Of a DNA stretch of 10,845 nucleotides, positions 5,431 through 10,845 are shown in pieces (position 1 is the stretch's first letter; each line of letters opens with the position of its first letter). The DNA comes from Acidobacteriaceae bacterium (GTDB lineage Bacteria > Acidobacteriota > Terriglobia > Terriglobales > Acidobacteriaceae), in contig PMMJ01000137.1 of assembly GCA_003162255.1 (NCBI GenBank), positions 1-10,845 on the forward strand, read 5' to 3'. Position numbers and translations under genes: made by a program. The notes under the pieces are model-generated. The model was not told the DNA's origin and did not search any database. It was given only the letters and a program-made list of their open reading frames with translations.

Positions 5431-7305
5431 TCAGGACGGAATCTCCCATCCCTCATCCTTCATCTTCCGGTTCGTCCAGTGTTGCAGTTGCTCGAACATA
5501 GCGGGGTCGATCACGACAAATCGCAGGCCCGCTCTTCCTCCTGCGTCGGACCATACCAACCGGCCTTTCAATTGGATCAGTGTTTCGCTCTCTGGCAAAA
5601 GGAAACTGACGTCGACTAATCCGGCAAACCCTGTTGGATCGCTCACCACATCGAGTCCCATGCCGCCCGTGCTCAGGTTGACCGCCTGCACCTGCAGCTC
5701 CTTGCCGTGCGCATTTCTTAGCGTCACCGACAGATTGACTTTGGCGCGAAAAAACTTCTGCTGGTCCTGACTCATGATGCCGAGCTTTGCCAAGGCTTCG
5801 CCTGAAACCAAGTCAATGCCGTACTCGCGCAGTTTGCGGCTGAGCGTGCGGCGGGAAATTCCGAGCTGCTCGGCAGCCTGGGCGCGATGCCCGCCGGTTT
5901 GCTCGAGCGCTCGGATGATCATCTGCTCTTCCATGTTTTCAAGGTTGCCGAGGGGCACTGCCCCGCTGCCACGGGTTGCGGCCGCGGGTTCGCCATACAA
6001 CTCGGCTGTAACCTCGGCAGCCGTGATCTGCCGGTTCTCCGCGGCCATCGCAAGTTTTGCTACCAGGTTCCTTAGTTCGCGGATATTGCCCGGCCAAGGA
6101 TGCGATTGCAGGACCGCGACCGCGTCTCCAGTAAACACTTTGTCCGCCGCTTTCAGAGACAGGAAGTGCCGAGCCAGCGCGGCAATATCTTCGGGACGCT
6201 CGCGCAAGGGCGGAACACGCAACTGGAACTGGCTCAAGCGGTGGAAAAGATCTTTGCGGAAGCGCCCTTCGTTCACCGCCAGTTCAAGATCCTGATTGGT
6301 AGCGGCAACTACTCGCACATCAACCGTGATTTTCCGGTTCCCACCCAAGCGGTAATACGGCGCGCCGTCGAGTACGCGCAGCAGTTTCACCTGGACTTGC
6401 GGCTGCAGTTCGCCAATTTCGTCCAGAAAAATCGTGCTCTTGTCCGCCAGTTCGAACAAACCGGCCTTCGAGCCATCGGCGCCGCTGAAGGCTCCCTTTT
6501 CGTAGCCGAACAGTTCGCTCTCCACCAGATGTTCGGGCAGGGCGGCGCAGTTGATATCCACCAATGCATGTTTGTGCCGGTAGGAGGATTCGTGTATGGT
6601 TCGCGCCACTAACTCCTTGCCGGTGCCGGTTTCGCCAGTTACGAGCACGGTCTCGGTATGCCCGGCCACGCGGTCCACCATGCCCATGAACTTATGCATC
6701 ATCGGGCTGGCAATCAGAAATTGTGTGCCGTCGATAACACGCCGTGCCAGTGGCGCTGCACTGGCGGCAACTGCGGCCCGCGCCGGCGCACTCTCCACCA
6801 GGTTCTTCCCGGCGCTTTCGATCGAGAATCCGAGAATGCCTGCAGGAGCCGCATTGGCGTCGCGCAGCAGCGTCAATAACAAACGAACCTCGACGCTCTG
6901 GCCTGACTTAGCGGGGCAGAGAAGTTCGCCCTCGAACCGTCCTTTCTCGATAACCGAAGCAATCGCCCGGCTGGCGAGAAACGACGGCCGTTCATCGCCA
7001 TAGAAGTCAGTGATGTTTCGCCCGACCAGTTCCTTCGGCGCAAAGCCGTATCGATCTACACCCTGGTGACAGCTAGTGATGATGCCGTGAAGATCAGCGG
7101 TAAAGATAAAGACCGCTTCCTGCAACTCGTCGAGAATGCCGGATCGCCAAATGACCTTGCTCGCCCGCGTAGGGGCATGGCAAGGTCGGCTCTCAGTTAC
7201 GGACCTCGGTGAGCTCTCCGTTGGCGGAGTCTTCGATGAAATTGACATTTCTGTGTCAGTAGCGAAAAAGGGCCTGTCACTTTGCGCTGCGCCCGCCGGG
7301 TTCAC
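5431..7305 (-). CDS. Sigma-54 activator: PAS, AAA+, Fis HTH, C-terminal PilZ
   Basis: 624 residues. Order: disordered N-terminus; PAS domain (about 58-165, with DELQEAVFIFTADLHGIITS); Ala-rich linker; AAA+ domain (about 195-435) with Walker A GETGTGKE (224-231), the sigma-54 contact loop as GAFSGA (271-276, usually GAFTGA), Walker B TIFLDEIGEL (291-300), FRKDLFHRL (349-357) and WPGNIREL (404-411); Fis-type helix-turn-helix (458-497, LGISRRTLSRKLREYGI); then a PilZ domain (about 518-612) with the NLSTGG motif (543-548). It should bind enhancer sites and use ATP to open sigma-54 promoters. PAS sensing and PilZ, which typically binds cyclic di-GMP, would be inputs. There is no receiver domain, so no phosphorylation is expected. 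The start is uncertain: GTG 7305 or ATG 7248, neither with a strong ribosome site. The divergent neighbour is a cyclic di-GMP enzyme. Confidence 0.93.
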   Translation of the reverse strand: MNPAGAAQSDRPFFATDTEMSISSKTPPTESSPRSVTESRPCHAPTRASKVIWRSGILDELQEAVFIFTADLHGIITSCHQGVDRYGFAPKELVGRNITDFYGDERPSFLASRAIASVIEKGRFEGELLCPAKSGQSVEVRLLLTLLRDANAAPAGILGFSIESAGKNLVESAPARAAVAASAAPLARRVIDGTQFLIASPMMHKFMGMVDRVAGHTETVLVTGETGTGKELVARTIHESSYRHKHALVDINCAALPEHLVESELFGYEKGAFSGADGSKAGLFELADKSTIFLDEIGELQPQVQVKLLRVLDGAPYYRLGGNRKITVDVRVVAATNQDLELAVNEGRFRKDLFHRLSQFQLRVPPLRERPEDIAALARHFLSLKAADKVFTGDAVAVLQSHPWPGNIRELRNLVAKLAMAAENRQITAAEVTAELYGEPAAATRGSGAVPLGNLENMEEQMIIRALEQTGGHRAQAAEQLGISRRTLSRKLREYGIDLVSGEALAKLGIMSQDQQKFFRAKVNLSVTLRNAHGKELQVQAVNLSTGGMGLDVVSDPTGFAGLVDVSFLLPESETLIQLKGRLVWSDAGGRAGLRFVVIDPAMFEQLQHWTNRKMKDEGWEIPS

Positions 7306-7405
7306 TACTTCAGTTTTCGGCGGCAGGCGTTGCGAGGACGCGCCCCTCTGCCTGATGCTGCCACAACCCCGATCATCTCATGGGGTTCTCAGCGCTATGT
7401 CTCAC

Positions 7406-7499
7406 ACCGAAGTAACTAAGCTATAAACCTTACTAACGAGTTAGGCTCTCCTTGCACTCTTCAGCCAGCGCAACCAGCGACATCGGCAGTTACTTTGGT
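7406..7499 (+). repeat. Long-range 12-bp inverted repeat
   Basis: ACCGAAGTAACT (7406-7417) pairs with AGTTACTTTGGT (7488-7499) by eleven Watson-Crick pairs and one G-U pair, enclosing 70 bases that include the hairpin CTAAC-GA-GTTAG (7433-7444). The G-U pair exists only in a plus-strand transcript; the other strand would have an A-C mismatch. It may be the closing helix of a structured RNA or leader. Confidence 0.4.
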
Positions 7500-7500
7500 A

Positions 7501-7521
7501 AGTATCTGAACTTTAGATACT
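7501..7521. promoter_or_regulatory. Operator-like palindrome
   Basis: AGTATCT 7501-7507 and AGATACT 7515-7521, perfect seven-base arms separated by seven bases. The size and spacing suit a dimeric DNA-binding protein, and its place in a divergent promoter region fits an operator or an enhancer site for the Fis-type activator. It could equally be an RNA hairpin. Confidence 0.35.
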
Positions 7522-7587
7522 CAACTACCATCCGTTACAACGGGAGGACTAGAGTTGTCTCCCGCTCTGGAAACGGTTGACGAGCCA

Positions 7588-7613
7588 AAAAGTGGCAGCG
7601 CGTGACCGCTTTT
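7588..7613 (+). repeat. Hairpin ending in a T-run
   Basis: AAAAGTGG 7588-7595 pairs with CCGCTTTT 7606-7613 (one U-G pair on the plus strand, ten-base loop). The T-run ending resembles a weak terminator or attenuator in the leader of the HD-GYP/GGDEF gene. It overlaps the candidate promoter at 7602-7631, so at most one of the two roles is likely. Confidence 0.3.
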
Positions 7614-7631
7614 GCGGGCAGTCTGCATAAT
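7602..7631 (+). promoter_or_regulatory. Possible sigma-70 promoter for the HD-GYP/GGDEF gene
   Basis: GTGACC (7602-7607), an 18-base spacer and CATAAT (7626-7631) match four and five of six consensus bases. It would give a leader of about 120 bases. Chance matches of this quality are common. Confidence 0.22.
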
Positions 7632-7715
7632 GTGCCTGGGAAAACGGCGGATAGGCAAGCATAACTGCAGCAGATTCAACGCTCTGCCCAAGGTAATGAA
7701 AAGCACAGGCGTGGA

Positions 7716-7729
7716 CGTGCAGGTGCACG
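7716..7729. promoter_or_regulatory. 14-base perfect palindrome before the HD-GYP/GGDEF start
   Basis: CGTGCA-GG-TGCACG, 28 bases upstream of ATG 7758. It could be a binding site for a small dimeric regulator, or a hairpin with an AGGT loop in the leader. Confidence 0.3.
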
Positions 7730-7757
7730 CGCATAACTAGAAGTCACAGGTCGACCT

Positions 7758-10220
7758 ATGTCCATTCGGGCAAGGCTGTTTATCGGAACAACGGCAGCGC
7801 TTGGCATCTGCGTGCTGGCGGACAGCCTATGGCACTGGCAGAGTGTCGACCTGACCCGATTTGTCTGCTACCTGCTGGTCGCGGTCCTGGCTTCAAGTCT
7901 TAAGATTCAATTGCCCGGCATCGACGGCACCATGTCGGTCAACTTCCTGTTCATTCTGCTCAGTGTGCTCGAACTCAACCTTCCCGAGACCTTGGTGATT
8001 GGTTGCACGGCGACGCTGGCGCAATGCCTCTTCGGAACGCGGCAGAAACTCGTCCCCGCCAAGATCGTTTTCAACGTCTTCAGCATGATGGCGAACGCAA
8101 TCGTCCTGTCGTACTTCGCCTATCACGATTTGCAGCGAGTGCTCGGGGCAGGCACGCTGCCGCTGCTGATCATCACTGCCCTGGTCTTTTTCCTGGCGAA
8201 CACGATCCCGGTTGCCGTGATCATCTCGGTAACCGAAGGCAAGCCGGCGCGCAAGGTCTGGGCGGAATGCCACTTCTGGTCGTTCCCTTTCTACATGGTC
8301 GGTGCGGCCGTGGTGTTTGGGGTGGGGTTCGTCAGCAAACAGGTGGGATGGCAGACCTCGCTTCTGGTTCTGCCGCTCGTCTATTGGGTCTATCGTTCAT
8401 ATCATCTCTATCTTGCCAAGCTGGCGGCGGAAAAGCGACAGGTCGAGATCGAAAAACGCAACGCAGAAGACGTTGCCGCGCTGCACATGCGCACCATCGA
8501 GGCCCTCGCGCTGGCCATCGAAGCCAAGGACCACACCTCGCACCAACACCTGCAGCGCGTACGCGTGTTCGCGGTTGAGGTCGCAAAGGAATTGGAGTTT
8601 TCCGAAGACGAAATCGAAGCGCTGCGTGCGGCTGCGCTGCTGCACGACATCGGCAAGCTGGCGATCCCCGAACACATCATCAACAAGCCCGGGCGCCTGA
8701 CTCCGGAAGAATTCGAGAAGATGAAGATCCACACGCTGGTGGGCGCCGAAATCCTGCAGCGCGTCGCGTTCCCCTATCCGGTCGCGCCCATCGTTCGCGC
8801 ACACCACGAACGCTGGGACGGAGCGGGCTATCCCGACGGTTTGAAGGGTGAGCAGATTCCCAAAGGCGCGCGGGTGCTCGCCGCCGTCGATTGCCTGGAC
8901 GCACTGGCCTCGCATCGCCAGTATCGCAATGCCATGTCGCTCGATGCCGCCATGGAGAAAGTCGACTCCTTGTCGGGTTCGGCCTTCGAACCCAGAATCG
9001 TCGAGGTTCTAAAGCGCCGCTACCGGGAACTGGAGAGGCTGGCACAGTCGGATCCGACGACGGTAGAGGAGGCGCCTTTCCCAACCGACGTTGGCGTCAC
9101 GGCAGGCATGGAACTGGCCGCCGGATTCGAGCAGTCTCCGCCGACCCCGCTCCCGGCGAACGATGCGGATTTCCTCTCCTCGATCGCTTCGGCCCGCCAG
9201 GAAGCGCAGACCATGTTCGAACTCAGTCAGGATCTCGGCAACTCGCTCAGTCTCGGCGAAACGCTCTCCGTGCTTTCCATGCGCCTGCGCAGAATGATTC
9301 CTTACGATTCCATGGCCGTATTTCTATTGAAGGACGGCCGGCTGCTGCCCGAACTGGTGAGCGGCGATAACTTCCGGCTACTCTCGTCGCTGAACATCGG
9401 CCTGGGAGAAGGGCTCTGTGGCTGGGTCGCCGAAAAGCGCAAGCCGGTCGTCAATGGCAATCCTGAGGCCGAGGCCGGATACGTGAGCGATCCCGCAAAA
9501 TTCACCACGCTACGCTCGACGCTCGCCGTGCCGCTCGAAGGGCTCAATGGGGTGGTCGGCGTGCTGGCCATGTACTGTGCCGATCGCGATGCTTTCTCAC
9601 CGGATCATCTGCGCATCCTGCTCGCCATCAGTTCGAAGATTGCGTTGTCCGTCGAAAATGCGCTCAAGTATCAGCAGGCCGAAGACTCAGCAACCACCGA
9701 CTACTTAACGGGACTGCCCAACGCCCGCTCGTTGTTCGTTCATCTGTCGCGCGAACTGGCACGCTGCCGCCGCACCGGCACAGCACTCGCGTTGATGGTC
9801 TGCGACCTCGACAACTTCAAGCAGATTAACGATCTCTATGGCCACCTCGAAGGTGACAATCTGCTGAAGGATTTTGCCGGCCACCTGAAAGAAAGTTGCC
9901 GAGGCTACGACTATGTTGCCCGCATGGGTGGCGATGAATTCGTGATCGTCGCTCCTGGGTTGAGTCCGGAAGCTGCCAGCGAAAAGGCCAGCCGTCTGAA
10001 TCAACTGGCCGTCGAAGCGGGCAGAAAAATTGCCGGCCGCGACCTGGTTGGCCTGAGCATGGGAACGGCGTTCTGTCCGGCGGATGGTTTCGACGTGGAG
10101 CGTCTTCTCGCCGAGGCCGACCGCCGCATGTACTCCATGAAGAAACTTCACCACTCCCCCGAACCCGATCGTGACGCGGATCCTTCGACCTCGCGCGCTC
10201 GGGGTGCGACGGTGAACTAG
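7758..10220 (+). CDS. Membrane HD-GYP / GAF / GGDEF cyclic di-GMP enzyme
   Basis: 820 residues. About seven or eight membrane helices (7-216) form a MASE-like sensor, then a charged helix (222-242). The HD-GYP domain (about 243-425) has HDIGK (296-300) and HHERWDGAGYP (349-359), the metal and active-site residues of cyclic di-GMP phosphodiesterases, and also LDALASHRQYR (380-390). A GAF domain (about 475-640) follows. The GGDEF domain (about 643-797) has DLDNFKQIND (683-692), an intact GGDEF (724-728) and the inhibitory site RGYD (715-718) exactly five residues before it. Both the synthetic and the degradative halves look active by motif, so the protein could make and cleave cyclic di-GMP under control of the membrane and GAF inputs. 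The start is ATG with a modest AGG seven bases upstream. It is divergent from the PilZ-bearing activator and is followed nine bases on by a permease gene. Confidence 0.95.
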   Translation: MSIRARLFIGTTAALGICVLADSLWHWQSVDLTRFVCYLLVAVLASSLKIQLPGIDGTMSVNFLFILLSVLELNLPETLVIGCTATLAQCLFGTRQKLVPAKIVFNVFSMMANAIVLSYFAYHDLQRVLGAGTLPLLIITALVFFLANTIPVAVIISVTEGKPARKVWAECHFWSFPFYMVGAAVVFGVGFVSKQVGWQTSLLVLPLVYWVYRSYHLYLAKLAAEKRQVEIEKRNAEDVAALHMRTIEALALAIEAKDHTSHQHLQRVRVFAVEVAKELEFSEDEIEALRAAALLHDIGKLAIPEHIINKPGRLTPEEFEKMKIHTLVGAEILQRVAFPYPVAPIVRAHHERWDGAGYPDGLKGEQIPKGARVLAAVDCLDALASHRQYRNAMSLDAAMEKVDSLSGSAFEPRIVEVLKRRYRELERLAQSDPTTVEEAPFPTDVGVTAGMELAAGFEQSPPTPLPANDADFLSSIASARQEAQTMFELSQDLGNSLSLGETLSVLSMRLRRMIPYDSMAVFLLKDGRLLPELVSGDNFRLLSSLNIGLGEGLCGWVAEKRKPVVNGNPEAEAGYVSDPAKFTTLRSTLAVPLEGLNGVVGVLAMYCADRDAFSPDHLRILLAISSKIALSVENALKYQQAEDSATTDYLTGLPNARSLFVHLSRELARCRRTGTALALMVCDLDNFKQINDLYGHLEGDNLLKDFAGHLKESCRGYDYVARMGGDEFVIVAPGLSPEAASEKASRLNQLAVEAGRKIAGRDLVGLSMGTAFCPADGFDVERLLAEADRRMYSMKKLHHSPEPDRDADPSTSRARGATVN

Positions 10221-10229
10221 GACGCTGCC

Positions 10230-10845
10230 ATGCTGCTGCGAAAAACGCTGTTGTGGAAAATCGCGCGGAGCTTCGCACGACAGCTGGGGGCAATCGCCGC
10301 GCTCGTCCTGCTGGGCGGACTGCTCTCGGCCACGTTCGTGCGCCTGGCTCCCGGCTTCGATTCCGACGAGCGCCAACTCGACCCCAGCCTCAACTCCGAG
10401 AGTGTGCGCGCCTTGCGCCAGTCGCGCGCCGGTGAACACAACATTCTCGGCTTTTACGTCGGCTACCTCCGCGGCGCCATCCATGGCGATCTCGGCACTT
10501 CTCACGCCCTCGGCCAACCCGTGCAAAATCTCCTGCGCGAGCGCTGGCCCGTCACCGTGCGCGTGGCAGGTGTTGGACTTTTGCTGGCATGGCTGCTGGC
10601 CTCGACTCTAGCCTTCACCGCCTGCCTCTGGCGTCGTCCGGCATATGAACTTTTCGGTACCACCGTCAGCGGCGCTTTCCTCTGCATTCCGGCAGCAGTG
10701 CTGGCCTTGCTTTCGGTAATCCTCAACGCTCCCGGATATCTCGCCATCGCCTTGATCGTGTTCCCCAAGATTTATCGCTATTCGCGAAACGTGCTCGCGA
10801 AGGCTTACGCCTTGCCGCACATCACCGCCGCCCGCGCCCGCGGAC
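10230..10845 (+). CDS. DppB/OppB-type ABC transporter permease (incomplete, runs off window)
   Basis: 205 residues are visible and the frame is open to the window edge. TM1 is at about 19-37, then a periplasmic segment with the family signature GDLGTS (86-91) and PVQNLLRERWPVTVRV (97-112), TM2 (109-131), TM3 (145-166), a fourth helix near 170-182, and the start of the EAA loop (AKAYALPHITAARARG, 190-205) that docks the ATPase. This is a BPD_transp_1 permease of the peptide/nickel uptake class; the substrate cannot be told. It starts nine bases after the HD-GYP/GGDEF stop, with AGGA (10219-10222) overlapping that stop codon and seven bases before ATG, a layout typical of translational coupling. 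The partner permease, ATPases and binding protein would be expected to the right of the window. Confidence 0.88.
   Translation, partial: MLLRKTLLWKIARSFARQLGAIAALVLLGGLLSATFVRLAPGFDSDERQLDPSLNSESVRALRQSRAGEHNILGFYVGYLRGAIHGDLGTSHALGQPVQNLLRERWPVTVRVAGVGLLLAWLLASTLAFTACLWRRPAYELFGTTVSGAFLCIPAAVLALLSVILNAPGYLAIALIVFPKIYRYSRNVLAKAYALPHITAARARG

Larger units (their letters stand above)
7306..7757. other. Divergent intergenic region rich in inverted repeats
   Basis: This 452-base gap holds the control regions of the sigma-54 activator (minus) and the HD-GYP/GGDEF gene (plus). I see no convincing protein gene in it. It holds at least six inverted repeats: 7365-7370/7382-7387, 7406-7417/7488-7499, 7501-7507/7515-7521, 7541-7546/7559-7564, 7588-7595/7606-7613 and 7716-7721/7724-7729. 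I could not match it to a known cyclic di-GMP riboswitch consensus. Confidence 0.7.

Noticed and set aside
5281..5619. 112-residue plus-strand frame with a signal-like hydrophobic start
   Set aside because: Its second half is antisense to the activator's PilZ end, there is no ribosome site, and the hydrophobic stretch is probably chance.
7433..7483. 16-codon minus-strand frame beginning MSLVALAEE inside the 12-bp inverted repeat, a possible leader peptide of the activator gene
   Set aside because: No ribosome site is visible and a frame this short is expected by chance; kept only as a curiosity.
7588..7613. Sigma-54 promoter (GG-N10-GC) around TGGCAG
   Set aside because: The -12 position reads CC rather than GC and the surrounding bases do not match.
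7306..7757. Cyclic di-GMP riboswitch before the HD-GYP/GGDEF gene
   Set aside because: The context is inviting, but I could not find the conserved core of either known class on either strand.
9705..10526. 273-residue open frame antisense to the GGDEF end and permease start
   Set aside because: It overlaps two well-supported genes and resembles no domain.

Overview
The window reads as ordinary chromosome of a GC-rich, soil-type Gram-negative bacterium, most likely an acidobacterium. I infer this from family content and style: a DUF481 outer-membrane protein, long TPR proteins with signal peptides, a bactofilin, a sigma-54 activator carrying a PilZ domain, an HD-GYP/GAF/GGDEF protein, GTG starts, and hairpin-rich intergenic elements. 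No rRNA, tRNA, CRISPR array, transposase or phage gene is visible.

Layout. On the minus strand at the left are a DUF481 beta-barrel protein (19-1107) and, upstream of it, a 64-residue TatA-type translocase subunit (1300-1494). Divergent from tatA, on the plus strand, are a secreted or periplasmic protein with about eleven TPR repeats (1731-3263), an unrecognised zinc-ribbon protein (3410-4066) and the methionine sulfoxide reductase msrB (4208-4618). msrB converges on a minus-strand bactofilin (4720-5202). Between the two lies a compact element able to fold as a three-way junction. Upstream of the bactofilin, also on the minus strand, is a PAS/AAA+/Fis/PilZ sigma-54 activator (5431-7305).

A 452-base divergent region (7306-7757), crowded with inverted repeats, separates the activator from an 820-residue membrane protein with HD-GYP, GAF and GGDEF domains (7758-10220). 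That protein has intact motifs for both making and degrading cyclic di-GMP. Nine bases after it begins a peptide-type ABC transporter permease (10230 to the right edge, incomplete).

Working hypothesis: the right half is a cyclic di-GMP control locus. The membrane enzyme would set the nucleotide level. The divergent activator, with PilZ fused after its DNA-binding domain, could read that level and drive sigma-54 promoters. The permease would be co-expressed with the enzyme. The left half holds envelope and stress functions: Tat export, an outer-membrane protein, TPR scaffolding, oxidised-protein repair and a cytoskeletal bactofilin. The link between enzyme and activator rests only on divergence and domain content.
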